From the NCBI RefSeq assembly GCF_001696615.3, contig NZ_CP032279.1, positions 2,046,001-2,110,000 of the forward strand: a stretch of DNA of 64,000 nucleotides, read 5' to 3'. The position numbers and the translations under genes were made by a program. The notes beneath the pieces are model-generated. The model was not told the DNA's origin. It saw only the letters and a list, made by a program, of their open reading frames with translations, and made no database searches. Source of the DNA: Acinetobacter sp. WCHAc010034 (lineage in GTDB: Bacteria > Pseudomonadota > Gammaproteobacteria > Pseudomonadales > Moraxellaceae). Positions 8,103 through 17,716 of the stretch are shown here, in pieces; position 1 is the stretch's first letter, and each line of letters starts with the position of its first letter.

Positions 8103-9614
8103 TTAGAAGAAGCCCATCGGCTTAGTTGAATAGCTCACCAGCAGGTTCTTGGTCTGCTGATAATGATCAAGCATCATTTTGTGGTTTTCACGGCCAATGC
8201 CTGATTTCTTATAGCCGCCGAACGCTGCATGCGCAGGGTAGATGTGGTAGCAGTTAGTCCATACGCGGCCGGCCTGAATCGCGCGGCCTGCGCGGTAAGA
8301 AGTATGCGCTGAACGTGACCATACTCCGGCGCCCAGGCCGTAGATGGTGTCATTGGCGATTTTCATCGCGTCATCAAAGTCTTTAAAGGTGGTCACAGAC
8401 AGCACCGGGCCGAAAATTTCTTCCTGGAAAATCTTCATGCTGTTATGGCCCTTGAAGATGGTCGGCTCAATGTAGAAGCCTTCGCCGACTTCACGGCGCT
8501 CGCCGCCGCCGGTCAGCACTTGTGCGCCTTCTTCGCGGCCAGTCGCGATGCAGCCCAGAATCTTGTCCTGCTGCTCCTGCGAAGCCTGCGCGCCAATCAT
8601 GGTTTCAGTGTCCAGCGGGTGGCCGGTCTTGATGCGCTTGACGCGCTCAATGGCTTTTTCAAGGAATTTGTCGGCAATGCTTTCATGCACCAGCGCGCGC
8701 GACGGGCAGGTGCAGACTTCGCCCTGATTCAGCGCAAACATCGCGAAGCCTTCCAGCGCTTTGTCCAGATAGTCATCATCTTTGTCCATCACATCTTCAA
8801 AGAAGATGTTCGGCGATTTGCCGCCGAGTTCCAGCGTTACCGGAATGATGTTTTCAGTAGCGTACTGCATGATCATCTGGCCAACCTGAGTTGAACCGGT
8901 AAAGGCGATTTTGGCAATGCGCGGGCTGGTCGCCAGCGGGCGGCCGACTTCAGCGCCGTAGCCGTTGACAATATTCAGCACGCCCGGCGGCAGCAGGTCC
9001 TGAATCAGCTCAGCCATGACTAAAATGCTGACCGGCGTCTGTTCTGCCGGCTTCAGCACAATGCAGTTGCCCGCCGCCAAAGCTGGCGCCAGTTTCCAGG
9101 CCGCCATTAAAATCGGGAAGTTCCATGGAATGATTTGGCCAACTACGCCCAAAGGCTCATGGAAATGGTAAGCGATTGTGTCTTCGTCAATTTCAGAAAT
9201 GCCGCCTTCCTGCGCGCGGATGCAGCCGGCAAAGTAGCGGAAATGGTCAATGGTCAGCGGAATATCGGCTGCCAGCGTTTCACGGACCGGCTTGCCGTTG
9301 TCCCAGGTTTCCGCCACTGCTAGCAGCTCCAGGTTTTCTTCCAGGCGGTCTGCAATTTTCAGCAGCACATTGGAGCGCGTGGTCGGCGATGCGCTGTTCC
9401 ATGCCGCTTTGGCTGCGTGGGCCGCGTCCAGCGCCAGCTCGATGTCGGCTGCGGAAGAGCGCGGAATTTTAGTGAATGCTTTGCCATCGACAGGGGAGAG
9501 GTTGTCGAAGTATTCTCCATTGACCGGCGGCACCCATTTGCCGCCAATGAAGTTTTCATACTGTGATTTAAACTGGACTTTTGAACCGGGCTGATTTGGA
9601 TCGGCGTAACGCAT
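8103..9614 (-). CDS. NAD-dependent aldehyde dehydrogenase (ExaC/AcoD type)
   Basis: 503 residues, full length for the ALDH superfamily. It has the cofactor-binding block ([28 protein letters not shown]), the general base in LELGGKSPN and the catalytic cysteine in [11 protein letters not shown], the two-cysteine variant seen in ExaC/AcoD acetaldehyde dehydrogenases of ethanol and acetoin catabolism. A GAF-domain regulator is divergent from it and an iron alcohol dehydrogenase lies 2.6 kb away in the same direction. The pair probably oxidises an alcohol to its acid; the substrate is inferred. Confidence 0.93.
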   Translation of the reverse strand: MRYADPNQPGSKVQFKSQYENFIGGKWVPPVNGEYFDNLSPVDGKAFTKIPRSSAADIELALDAAHAAKAAWNSASPTTRSNVLLKIADRLEENLELLAVAETWDNGKPVRETLAADIPLTIDHFRYFAGCIRAQEGGISEIDEDTIAYHFHEPLGVVGQIIPWNFPILMAAWKLAPALAAGNCIVLKPAEQTPVSILVMAELIQDLLPPGVLNIVNGYGAEVGRPLATSPRIAKIAFTGSTQVGQMIMQYATENIIPVTLELGGKSPNIFFEDVMDKDDDYLDKALEGFAMFALNQGEVCTCPSRALVHESIADKFLEKAIERVKRIKTGHPLDTETMIGAQASQEQQDKILGCIATGREEGAQVLTGGGERREVGEGFYIEPTIFKGHNSMKIFQEEIFGPVLSVTTFKDFDDAMKIANDTIYGLGAGVWSRSAHTSYRAGRAIQAGRVWTNCYHIYPAHAAFGGYKKSGIGRENHKMMLDHYQQTKNLLVSYSTKPMGFF

Positions 9615-9666
9615 ATGAAAATTCCTTTGCTTATTATGGTGTGCTTCATCACAAAGCGTCTGCAGC

Positions 9667-9740
9667 TTTGGTATAAGGTACTTTGGTACATTATTTGATT
9701 AGCATACCTAAGCGAAGGTTGGAAAAAGGTTGGTTGAAGG
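9667..9740. promoter_or_regulatory. direct-repeat tract between aldehyde dehydrogenase and regulator
   Basis: TTTGGTA occurs twice 15 bp apart (9667-9673, 9682-9688), followed by a GGTTGG-AAAAA-GGTTGG direct repeat. A TTGGTA pair also lies upstream of the alcohol dehydrogenase (13570-13586). Shared repeats suggest one regulator controls both; not proven. Confidence 0.35.
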
Positions 9741-9917
9741 ACGGTTTACAGCCTTTTGACAAATAGTTACAAGAATAAAGATGACAGGGACATATGATGG
9801 AAGTCTGCCGGCACTTCGTCTATATTTGCGGCGGCGGGCAATTCAGCCGGCAGCGCAAGCCATTCGTGACGCGGCAGCAGGCTCCAGCCATAATTGAGCA
9901 GCTAAAGGATGACAGCA

Positions 9918-11096
9918 ATGCGGAATTTAGTCGAAAAAAGGAAACAGATAGAACAGTTCAGGCAGAGCAGTAGCCTGTCGCCCCTGCATGCGGAACTGCT
10001 TGGGCAAAGCATCCTCAGTTCATGGAACCGCTCAAAGACCGCTGAAATTCCCAAAGACCGCTCGGCTGCGCCGATGCAGGCGCCGGCAAAGCAGGCGCCG
10101 ACTGCGCTGCAGCATGCGCTGAAGCGCTGCGCGGAAGACTTGAAGCATATTGCGCAGCAGTCGTCTATGGTGGTGGCTGTGGGCGATGTCGGCAGCACCA
10201 TTATCTGGACCGCATCCAGCCAGCAAATGCAGCGCGCCGCCGAAAGCGTGCACTTTATGGAAGGCGGGCAGTGGAAGGAAGAGCTGGTCGGCACCAATGC
10301 GCTGGCTTTGTCGCTGAAAACCCAGCAGTCCAGCTGCGTATTTTCCAATGAGCACTATATGTCATCGATTCATGACTGGGTGTGCTACGCAGCCCCGATT
10401 ATTGACCCGTATTCCCGGCAGATTTTAGGCGTCATTGACTTGTCCACCACATGGGAAAACCATAACAGCCTGGGCCTGCTGGCGGCGGAGCGCTGCGCTT
10501 CTATTATTCAGCTGGCGCTGCAGGAGCAGCATCAGCAGCAGCTGTATATCCGGGCTTTTTCAGCTTCACAGGTGCTGTTCAACGGCAAAGTGCTGGTGAT
10601 GACCCCGCGCCAGATTGAAATTTTAGTGATTCTGGCGCTGTGCCCGCAGGGCATGACGCTGGACACCCTGCATCAGGCTTTATATGGCGAGCGCAAGGTC
10701 AGCATCGGCACGCTGAAGGCGGAAATGTCGCAGCTGCGCGATGTGCTGGGCGGCATGCTGGGCTCAAGGCCCTACCGGATTTTAGCCAATGTTGAAGCCG
10801 ACTTCCTGCAGGCCGAACAGGCGCTGGATGCCGGCTATATTGAATCTGCGCTGAAGCTGTGTTCCGGCGTATTTCTGGCGAAAACCGAAAGCCCATTTCT
10901 ATGCGCATGGCGCGACTGCCTGGAATCGCGCCTAAGCGATGCGATTTTCAAGGCCAATGAAACCGATGTGCTGCTCAGGCATGTGGCGCGCTTTCCGGAA
11001 GCGATTGATGCGGTGGAGCGCCTGATTGAGCTGATGCCGAAACAGCACCCGGTGCATCAGACCCTGTTGAAGCATAAGCTCTATGCAGCCAACTGA
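9918..11096 (+). CDS. GAF-domain transcriptional regulator (AcoR-like N-terminus, no AAA+ domain)
   Basis: 392 residues from ATG 9918 (AAGGA 8 bp upstream; an ATG at 9909 is too close to it). Residues about 20-215 match the AcoR sensory region: SSWNRS, VVAVGDVGSTIIW, EELVGTNALALSL and DWVCYAAPIIDPYSRQILGVIDLS. AcoR proteins normally continue with a sigma54-activating AAA+ domain. Here that is absent and the C-terminal half (GKVLVMTPRQIEILVILAL...GTLKAEMSQLRDVLGG) looks like a winged-helix DNA-binding domain plus a helical tail. It is divergent from the aldehyde dehydrogenase, which it probably regulates. Confidence 0.8.
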   Translation: MRNLVEKRKQIEQFRQSSSLSPLHAELLGQSILSSWNRSKTAEIPKDRSAAPMQAPAKQAPTALQHALKRCAEDLKHIAQQSSMVVAVGDVGSTIIWTASSQQMQRAAESVHFMEGGQWKEELVGTNALALSLKTQQSSCVFSNEHYMSSIHDWVCYAAPIIDPYSRQILGVIDLSTTWENHNSLGLLAAERCASIIQLALQEQHQQQLYIRAFSASQVLFNGKVLVMTPRQIEILVILALCPQGMTLDTLHQALYGERKVSIGTLKAEMSQLRDVLGGMLGSRPYRILANVEADFLQAEQALDAGYIESALKLCSGVFLAKTESPFLCAWRDCLESRLSDAIFKANETDVLLRHVARFPEAIDAVERLIELMPKQHPVHQTLLKHKLYAAN

Positions 11097-11102
11097 GGCG
11101 CT

Positions 11103-12071
11103 TTACAGCCCCCTGCTGCTGAGCCAGCTGAACAGCTGACGGTAGACGCTGCTGCGCGCGGCTTTTTCCGACAGCACCAGGTCATGCAGGCCATTTTTAA
11201 TTTCAGCAATCGTGACATCCCCCCGGATTTTTTTAGCGTATTTCCGGATATGCTTCACGCTTAAAATCACATCGCTGCTTTGCGCGTCCGTGCCCCATTT
11301 GCGCGGATTTTTAGTCTGATGCGAATGCATCACCAGCACCGGCACATCAATTTTCACCCCGCGGTGGATCTCTTTCTGCGCTTCAAAGACCGCGCTGATA
11401 AAGCTGAGCCGGACTTTCGGATAGGCCTCCTTTTTCCAGTCCAGATTGAACTGCCATTCGCCTTTCAGCGCTTTATGGATGCTGGCGGTATACCATGGGT
11501 TCAGCTCGCTGGGGAGCTGCAGGTTGGGAAAAACCTTGCCCAGGCGGCTTACATGCGGCAGCGCGAATGCGCGCTTCAGCGGATGCATATTGAAGTCATA
11601 AAACGGGCTGTTGAGCCAAAGCGCCTTAATCAAGGGATGCTCAGGATGATGGGCGGCGTACAGCGTGGCGGTCAGCCCGCCGGTGGAATGCCCGCACAGC
11701 AGCACCGCATTATGCTGTTCCGCGCCGATGATCTCGAGCGCCCGCGTGATTTCCGCATCGTATTCGGCAAGATTGCGCACATTGTAGTATTTCTGATGCG
11801 GCAGAATGGAGCGGCCGTACTTCCTTAAATCCAGCGCATAAAAATCAAAGCCGTGCTGATTGAACTGCTCGGCCATTTCGGTCTGGAAGAAATAATCAAT
11901 AAAGCCGTGAATATACAGCACAGCTTTGCCGGCGCTTTGCGGGGCTTTTTTGCGGACTAAAGTGGAGGTGACTGGGCCTTCGTAATCATCCGGGAAGTGC
12001 AGGGTGGCCTGCTCATAGCCTGCGCCGAGGATGTCGGGCTGATACGCGGGAGGGGTTTGCGCTGCTGGCAT
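11103..12071 (-). CDS. alpha/beta hydrolase (serine aminopeptidase S33 / monoacylglycerol-lipase-like)
   Basis: 322 residues. LYIHGFIDYFFQ gives the oxyanion region, LLCGHSTGGLTA the nucleophile elbow (serine in GHSTGG), and GLHDLVLSE the catalytic histidine; an acidic residue precedes it. This is the Hydrolase_4 family, which includes monoacylglycerol lipases and lysophospholipases. There is no signal peptide. It is convergent with the GAF regulator, only 6 bp apart. Its link to the alcohol block is positional only. Confidence 0.88.
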   Translation of the reverse strand: MPAAQTPPAYQPDILGAGYEQATLHFPDDYEGPVTSTLVRKKAPQSAGKAVLYIHGFIDYFFQTEMAEQFNQHGFDFYALDLRKYGRSILPHQKYYNVRNLAEYDAEITRALEIIGAEQHNAVLLCGHSTGGLTATLYAAHHPEHPLIKALWLNSPFYDFNMHPLKRAFALPHVSRLGKVFPNLQLPSELNPWYTASIHKALKGEWQFNLDWKKEAYPKVRLSFISAVFEAQKEIHRGVKIDVPVLVMHSHQTKNPRKWGTDAQSSDVILSVKHIRKYAKKIRGDVTIAEIKNGLHDLVLSEKAARSSVYRQLFSWLSSRGL

Positions 12072-12143
12072 AATTTGCTCTGGTTGTTATTGTCATGGAT
12101 GTCCTCATCCTTGACGAAGTCCGGAACTTTGTCAACCGCAAAT

Positions 12144-12230
12144 AAAAAAAGCAATTTAAGCGCCAGGCAAGCAGGATCGGCTTGCCCGAATGAAACAGCA
12201 TGGATGGCTGTTTCATTCCGCTTAAATTGC
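12144..12230 (-). terminator. three-way-junction terminator 3' of the alcohol dehydrogenase
   Basis: Three nested perfect stems: outer GCAATTTAAGCG/CGCTTAAATTGC (12151-12162 with 12219-12230), inner GGCAAGC/GCTTGCC (12166-12172 with 12180-12186) and TGAAACAGC/GCTGTTTCA. On the minus strand the outer stem is followed directly by seven T. It therefore works as a terminator for the dehydrogenase, but is far more elaborate than needed. It could be a stable 3' UTR RNA. Confidence 0.7.
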
Positions 12231-12260
12231 CAAAGCAAACAAAAAGTTAAGGGAGAGAAC

Positions 12261-13472
12261 TTAAACAGCCGCTTTAAAATTTACCACTGAAGCGCTGGAT
12301 TTGAGCGCTGCCTTGAAGATATCGACTACTTGCGCATGAGTTGCTTTGCGCGGGTTGGTCAGCATGCAGGCATCTTTTTGCGCATTTTCAGACATGATGC
12401 CCAAATCCTGCTCTTTCACGCCCAGTTCAGCGAGGCTGGATGGAATGCCGATGGATGCAGACAGCTCACGGATGGCGTCAATTGCAGCATATCCAGCTTC
12501 AGTCACGGTCAGGCCGTCGGTATTGACGCCCATCAATTGCGCGATGCGCGCATAGCGGTCCGGGCAGGCAATCAGGTTGAATTCGCAGACATGCGGCAGC
12601 AGCACTGCGTTGCAGACGCCGTGCGGCAGGTTGTAGAAGCCGCCCAGCTGATGCGCCATGGCATGCACATAGCCCAGTGAGGCATTGTTGAACGCCATGC
12701 CGGCCAGATACTGCGCATAGCTCATCGCGTCGCGCGCTTCCAGGTTTTCACCGTTGGCGACCGCAGGGCTGAGCCATTCGCTGATCATAGAAATCGCTTT
12801 TTCCGCGCAGGCATCGGTAATCGGGTTAGCTGCGGTAGACACATAAGCTTCAACAGCATGCGTCAGCGCATCCATGCCGGTTGCGGCGGTTAATGCTGCC
12901 GGCTTGGCGATCATCAGCTTAGGGTCATCAATTGCAATCAGCGGGGTGCAGCGCCAGTCAACAATCGCCATTTTCACATGGGTGTCAGTATTGGTGATGA
13001 TGCAGAAGCGGGTCATTTCAGACGCTGTGCCCGCTGTAGTGTTGATTGCGATCAGCGGGGTCATCGGCACGGTGCTCTTGTCGATGCCTTCGTAGTCGCG
13101 GATGTGGCCGCCGCCTGCGGTAACCAGGCCGATGCCTTTGGCGCAGTCATGCGAAGAGCCGCCGCCTAAAGACACAATAAAGTCGCAGCCGTTGTCGTTG
13201 TATTCTTTAACGCCGTTATGCACGTTGATATCGGTCGGGTTCGGTTCCGCGCCGGGGAAAATGTGGCTGTCTACGCCGGCTTCTTTCAGATAGCCCGCAA
13301 TCAGGTCGGCCACGCCGAATTTGAATAAGCCTGCATCAGTTACAATCAGCGCTTTTTTTGCGCCTAAATTCTGCGCCTTGCCGCCGATTTCTTTGGCGCA
13401 GCCCGGGCCAAAAAGCGATACGCAAGGGATGTAAAAACCGTTGGTTTGATCTGCAATATTTTTAAAAGCCAT
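12261..13472 (-). CDS. iron-containing alcohol dehydrogenase
   Basis: 403 residues from ATG 13470-13472 (AAGGA upstream at proper spacing). It is a group III, Fe-dependent alcohol dehydrogenase of the YiaY/ErcA type. It has the NAD-binding GGGSSHDCAKGIG motif, the TTAGTASEMTRFC segment and the iron-ligand region GMDALTHAVEAYVS plus HAMAHQLGGFYNLPHG. Members oxidise ethanol and related alcohols or reduce aldehydes. With the neighbouring aldehyde dehydrogenase it would form an alcohol-to-acid route. Confidence 0.93.
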   Translation of the reverse strand: MAFKNIADQTNGFYIPCVSLFGPGCAKEIGGKAQNLGAKKALIVTDAGLFKFGVADLIAGYLKEAGVDSHIFPGAEPNPTDINVHNGVKEYNDNGCDFIVSLGGGSSHDCAKGIGLVTAGGGHIRDYEGIDKSTVPMTPLIAINTTAGTASEMTRFCIITNTDTHVKMAIVDWRCTPLIAIDDPKLMIAKPAALTAATGMDALTHAVEAYVSTAANPITDACAEKAISMISEWLSPAVANGENLEARDAMSYAQYLAGMAFNNASLGYVHAMAHQLGGFYNLPHGVCNAVLLPHVCEFNLIACPDRYARIAQLMGVNTDGLTVTEAGYAAIDAIRELSASIGIPSSLAELGVKEQDLGIMSENAQKDACMLTNPRKATHAQVVDIFKAALKSSASVVNFKAAV

Positions 13473-13859
13473 GGTGCGATTCCTTCTACCATTCATTGTC
13501 GTCATTGTTATGGGTGATGCTCACCTCACCTTGGCTTGAGTATTGAATAACTGTTTAAAAAAACATACCTACCAAAGACCTACCAATGCTAGGGGATTGA
13601 TGCTGCAGCGCGGTATTGTGGATTTAAGTTATTGAAATACATCTTCTAATATGTTTTTAACTGCTGCCCTGAGGCGGTAAAATCCGGCGAAGGCTGGCAG
13701 CCCTGCGCCAAGCGGCGCTGAAAATGGCCTGCAGTTATTCTGAAGCTCTTCAATGCGCCAAATGCAGTGCAATGCCTCTGCCGCCTGGATGGATTTCACC
13801 GCGGCGCTGCTGAAATTCTGAGGCTTTTATCTCGGCGGCCGGTAAGGCAGCTCCGGCAT
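13473..13859. promoter_or_regulatory. upstream region of the alcohol dehydrogenase
   Basis: 387 bp without a gene. TACCAA occurs at 13570-13575 and 13581-13586, an 11-bp (one-turn) direct repeat; its complement TTGGTA is also repeated upstream of the aldehyde dehydrogenase. Nothing else stands out in the rest of the interval. Confidence 0.3.
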
Positions 13860-14669
13860 TTACGCGCATGGATTCGGATCGCCGAAATGTTCAGGGATCA
13901 CCACTAAGCGCCGCAGATCCGGCTGCGCCAGGCTGCGGGCATGCTGCACTTCGACCTCGATATTGTAGAGCTGCTTGACTAAAGCCGGGGTCAGAATCTG
14001 CCTGGAATTTCCCTGCGCGATAATTTGCCCGTCCTTCAGCGCAATCATGCAGTCCGCGCAGCGGGCCGCCGTGGCTAAATCATGCAGCACCATGATGATG
14101 CTTTTACCCTGCTTGGCGAGTTCCCTGACCAGATTCAGAATATCGGCCTGATGCCCGATATCCAGCATGCTGATTGGCTCATCCAGTAAAATCAGCGGCG
14201 TCTGCTGGGCCAGCACCATGGCAATCCATGCGCGCTGGCGCTGGCCGCCGGACAGATTGCTCAGGGGAACATTCCGCATTTCGGCCAAGCCGGTGGCGGA
14301 CAGTGCGTCATTAATTGCAGCCTGATCTTCAGCCCGCCACTGCTTGAACCAGCCTTGATGCGGAAACCTTCCAAAGCGCGCCAATTGCTCCACCGTCATT
14401 CCATTCGGCGCAGTGACATGCTGCGGCAGCAGGGCCAGCTGCTTGGCTAAATCGCGCTTGGCTAAGCCTTTAAGGCTATGATTTTCCCATGCCACATCGC
14501 CGTCATACTGCGGATGAATTTGCGCAATGCATTTCAGCAAGGTGGATTTGCCGCTGCCGTTGGGGCCGATTAAAACGGTGACCTGGCCCTGATTCAGTTC
14601 AATATTGATATTCTTGAGCACAGGATGCGCTTTATAAGCGGCGTTTAATTTTGAAATTTTTAAAGTCAT
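13860..14669 (-). CDS. iron-siderophore ABC transporter ATP-binding protein
   Basis: 269 residues starting MTLKISKLNAAYKAHPV. It carries Walker A (GPNGSGKST), the ABC signature (LSGGQRQRAW), Walker B (LILLDEPISMLD) and the switch His (VLHDLA), as in FepC/FhuC. The start overlaps the stop of the upstream permease by 4 bp (ATGA), so translation is coupled. It is the last gene of the leftward import operon and powers siderophore uptake across the inner membrane. Confidence 0.93.
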   Translation of the reverse strand: MTLKISKLNAAYKAHPVLKNINIELNQGQVTVLIGPNGSGKSTLLKCIAQIHPQYDGDVAWENHSLKGLAKRDLAKQLALLPQHVTAPNGMTVEQLARFGRFPHQGWFKQWRAEDQAAINDALSATGLAEMRNVPLSNLSGGQRQRAWIAMVLAQQTPLILLDEPISMLDIGHQADILNLVRELAKQGKSIIMVLHDLATAARCADCMIALKDGQIIAQGNSRQILTPALVKQLYNIEVEVQHARSLAQPDLRRLVVIPEHFGDPNPCA

Positions 14670-15682
14670 ATCCGGCTTGCATTCCGTGAGTTGCTGTATA
14701 AAAGCCACAGCAGTAAAGGCCCGCCGATCATTCCGCTGATAATGCCCGCCGGAATTTCGGCCGGAGCCAGCAATGTCCTTCCCAGCAGGTCGGCAGCGAC
14801 CACCATTAAGGCGCCAATGCACAGCGCCGGGAAGACCGGGAAAAGATTCTGAGGAAAGAGTTTAAAGCTGAGGATCGGCGCTGCAATGGCGACAAATCCT
14901 ATCGGGCCGGCAATGCTCACCGCGGTGCCCGCCAGAAAAGCGGCGATGCAGACCATCATGAAGCGCAGGAACGGCAGTGGCGCGCCAATGCTTTGGATGA
15001 CGGCATCGGGCAGGACCGCCGCGCTGAAGAAACGCCGCCATGCAATAATCACCGAAACCAGCAGCAGGATTAAAAGAGAGGCCGGCAGCAGGACAGCGTA
15101 GCTGCGGCCAATTAAGCTTCCTGTGCTGAAAACCAGAATGCTGCTGCTGTGCATGACCGGCAAGGTCGAGAGGATCAGGTCAAAGCCGGCTTTCATCAGC
15201 GTCGCAACCCCGATGCCGATCACCAGAATGCGGTAGCCTTGCGTGCCGACGCCTCCCGCTGCAATTAAAATAATGCTGACGCAGGCCAGCGCGCCAAACA
15301 GCGCATGCCACCATTCGCCCAGCATGCCGCTGCCGGATAATAAAATGGTAAATGCCAAAGCCAGCACCGCGCTGTCGCTGATGCCGAACACATCCGGACT
15401 GGCTAAAGAGTTTTTAGTGATCAGCTGCAGCAGCAGGCCGGACAGGGCGAGGGCTGCGCCGATCAGTATGCCTGCAAGCAGGCGGGGCAGGCGGATGTTT
15501 TCAATCAGCAGCTGATCCGCCGGCTGCGCCTGATTGAGCATGACAGACCAAAGCTGCTGAAAAGAAAGCTTTATTTCCCCGTACATCAGGCTGGCCAGAA
15601 TCAGGGCCAAGGCGGCCGCGCCTAAGATCAGCCAGGCTTTCCAGGCCTGGCTTGAACCGGCAAATGAAAAAGCATCTTTCAT
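14666..15682 (-). CDS. iron-siderophore ABC transporter permease (FecCD family, second)
   Basis: 338 residues from ATG 15680-15682, 1 bp after the stop of the preceding permease. A FecCD/BtuC fold with about nine or ten hydrophobic segments. It has the family motifs RLPRLLAGILIGAALALSG (after TM1) and GPIGFVAIAAPILSF, and the coupling-helix Gly-rich region. Its partner is the adjacent permease, as in FepD/FepG heterodimers. Confidence 0.93.
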   Translation of the reverse strand: MKDAFSFAGSSQAWKAWLILGAAALALILASLMYGEIKLSFQQLWSVMLNQAQPADQLLIENIRLPRLLAGILIGAALALSGLLLQLITKNSLASPDVFGISDSAVLALAFTILLSGSGMLGEWWHALFGALACVSIILIAAGGVGTQGYRILVIGIGVATLMKAGFDLILSTLPVMHSSSILVFSTGSLIGRSYAVLLPASLLILLLVSVIIAWRRFFSAAVLPDAVIQSIGAPLPFLRFMMVCIAAFLAGTAVSIAGPIGFVAIAAPILSFKLFPQNLFPVFPALCIGALMVVAADLLGRTLLAPAEIPAGIISGMIGGPLLLWLLYSNSRNASRI

Positions 15683-15683
15683 C

Positions 15684-16712
15684 TTACTTCTCCAGCTGCA
15701 CAATATTCTGCAGGTTATTCTGCCGCACCATCCAGATCAGCACCGGTGCGCCCAGCAGGGTCAATAAAATGCTGACCGGCGCCTCAAACGGCTGCACCAC
15801 TGTTCTCGCCAGAATATCCGCAGCCAGCAGCAGCGCCATGCCGAAATAGCCGCTGTACAGCAGCTGCTGCTGAATTGAAACGGCTCCAATTGCCCGCGCA
15901 AAATAAGGCGCAATCAGCCCTAAAAAGGCGATCGGCCCTGTCAGCGCCACGGCGCTGCCGGTCAGCAGAACCACTGCAAAAATGCAGGCCAGCTCTAAAA
16001 GCTTCAGATTCAGTCCCAGGCTTTGCGCCAGCTGGTCGCCGACCAGGCTTAAGGCCAGCGGGCGGATGATCAGGCAGGCGGTGATGATGCCGACAGCGAT
16101 GAATCCGGCTGCAATCAGCAGAAACTGCGGTTCAACGCGGTTCAGCGAGCCTAAAACCCAGAAGCGGTATTCATCCAGCCCATTCTGGAATTTCAGCAAT
16201 AAGGCTGCCATCAGCCCTTGAAACGTGCTGGCAATGGCAAGCCCAGCCAGCACTAAGCGGGTGAGCGAGCTGTAATCGGCCTGATTTTTAGGCGTCAAAG
16301 CGAACACCAGCAGCGCGCTGATGAAGGCGCCGAAGATGGCCCAGAAAAACAGGCTCAGCCCATGAAGCTGCAGAATAACGGCAATCACAACCGCTAAGGA
16401 TGCGCCGCTGTTGATGCCGATTAAGCCGCTGTCTGCGAGGGGATTTTTCAGCAGATTCTGCAAGATCACGCCCGAAATGGACAGCGCGGCCCCCACCAGC
16501 AGCGCTGCCAAAGTGCGCGGGATGCGCAGTTCAAGCAGCGGCTGCAGCGGCGCCAGGCTCAGGCTGGATAGGCTGTGCCAAAGCAGCTTGAAGCTGTCCG
16601 CGGCATTGGGCGAACCGGCCCCGTAAGTAATAGACCAGACTGTCAAAACCGCGAGTGCGGGGAATGCAAAAAGCGGCTTGAAGCTGAGAGACTGAAAAAG
16701 CATTTTTAGCAT
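15684..16712 (-). CDS. iron-siderophore ABC transporter permease (FecCD family, first)
   Basis: 342 residues, multi-spanning. Motifs RIPRTLAALLVGAALSISGVILQ and LTGPIAFLGLIAPYFAR identify a FecCD/BtuC permease; FAR replaces the usual HxxR of the coupling helix. It lies 6 bp downstream of the binding lipoprotein gene in the same operon. Confidence 0.93.
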   Translation of the reverse strand: MLKMLFQSLSFKPLFAFPALAVLTVWSITYGAGSPNAADSFKLLWHSLSSLSLAPLQPLLELRIPRTLAALLVGAALSISGVILQNLLKNPLADSGLIGINSGASLAVVIAVILQLHGLSLFFWAIFGAFISALLVFALTPKNQADYSSLTRLVLAGLAIASTFQGLMAALLLKFQNGLDEYRFWVLGSLNRVEPQFLLIAAGFIAVGIITACLIIRPLALSLVGDQLAQSLGLNLKLLELACIFAVVLLTGSAVALTGPIAFLGLIAPYFARAIGAVSIQQQLLYSGYFGMALLLAADILARTVVQPFEAPVSILLTLLGAPVLIWMVRQNNLQNIVQLEK

Positions 16713-16718
16713 AGCAGC

Positions 16719-17711
16719 TTATGATTTCGGCATGTGCGCCAAGACATCTGCTACGGCCTGATTCGCTGCATTCGGACCGCCTACGCCGGTCCACATCGAA
16801 GCATCAACAGCAAAGTACTGATTGTTTTTAACCGCTTGAAGGCGCTTAAATTCCGGAAACTTATTCAGCTCATTCAGCTGCTGTTCCGGCGGCAAGCTGC
16901 TGCCGATAATGATCCAGCCGGCGTCGATCTGGTCATAACGTTCCCGGCTGATCGGCGCAGAGTGGCTGGCGCCGGCCTGCTGCTGCTGCGCCGGGCGCGC
17001 CAGCCCTAAGTCGGATAATACCTGGCTGGCGAAGGAGTCTTTGTACATATAAATCGGGCCATTTGCCGTCCAGCGGGTGACGCTGACGGTCTGCCCCTGC
17101 TGATCTGCCAGTTTGGCTTTGGCTTGCTGAATATTCTGCGCATAGGCTGCCAGCGCTTTGTCCGCGCTTTCCTGCCGGTTGAGGATTTCCGCAACGCGCT
17201 TGAAGCTGCTTTTCCATGATTCGCCGCGCGCAAAGCTTACGGCCGTAGGCGCAATCTGATTAAGCTGGTTAAGAAGCTGCGTATCAATCATGCTTCCGGC
17301 AATGATCAAGTCTGGCTGCAGCGCGAGAATGGCTTCCATGCTGGGCTGGCCAAAATTGCCGACGGAAGCCACCTGCTGGGTCTGCTGCGCCAAGTAGGGC
17401 TGGAAATTGCTTTGGCCGCGCACATAGGTGCTGCCTGCAGGCACAATCCCCAGGGCAATCGCGCTGTCTAAATCCAGTTCGCTGAGCACAACCACTTTTT
17501 GAGGATGCGCAGGCACGCTGACTTGGCGGCCCAGCGCATCGGTGATCTGCCTTTGCGCCGAACTGGCGCTCTGTTCCTGCGGCGCTGCATTTCCTGCAGC
17601 GGAGGATGCTGCTTCATTGGGTTTTGAGCAGGCGCTCAGCAGCGCAGCCAGAGAGATCATTGCCAAAGACGCCGCCTTCGGCAATGTGCTGTTATTTTTT
17701 TCAATATGCAT
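16719..17711 (-). CDS. iron-siderophore ABC transporter substrate-binding lipoprotein
   Basis: 330 residues. The N-terminus MHIEKNNSTLPKAASLAMISLAALLSAC is a lipoprotein signal with lipobox LSAC. The mature protein has the FepB/BtuF-type fold (Peripla_BP_2): ITDALGRQVSVPAHPQKVVVL and MEAILALQPDLIIA. ATG 17709-17711 has AAGG 9 bp upstream and is preferred. An alternative ATG at 17720 overlaps the stop of the siderophore-interacting protein by 4 bp. It delivers the ferric siderophore to the permeases. Confidence 0.92.
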   Translation of the reverse strand: MHIEKNNSTLPKAASLAMISLAALLSACSKPNEAASSAAGNAAPQEQSASSAQRQITDALGRQVSVPAHPQKVVVLSELDLDSAIALGIVPAGSTYVRGQSNFQPYLAQQTQQVASVGNFGQPSMEAILALQPDLIIAGSMIDTQLLNQLNQIAPTAVSFARGESWKSSFKRVAEILNRQESADKALAAYAQNIQQAKAKLADQQGQTVSVTRWTANGPIYMYKDSFASQVLSDLGLARPAQQQQAGASHSAPISRERYDQIDAGWIIIGSSLPPEQQLNELNKFPEFKRLQAVKNNQYFAVDASMWTGVGGPNAANQAVADVLAHMPKS

Positions 17712-17716
17712 AAAAA

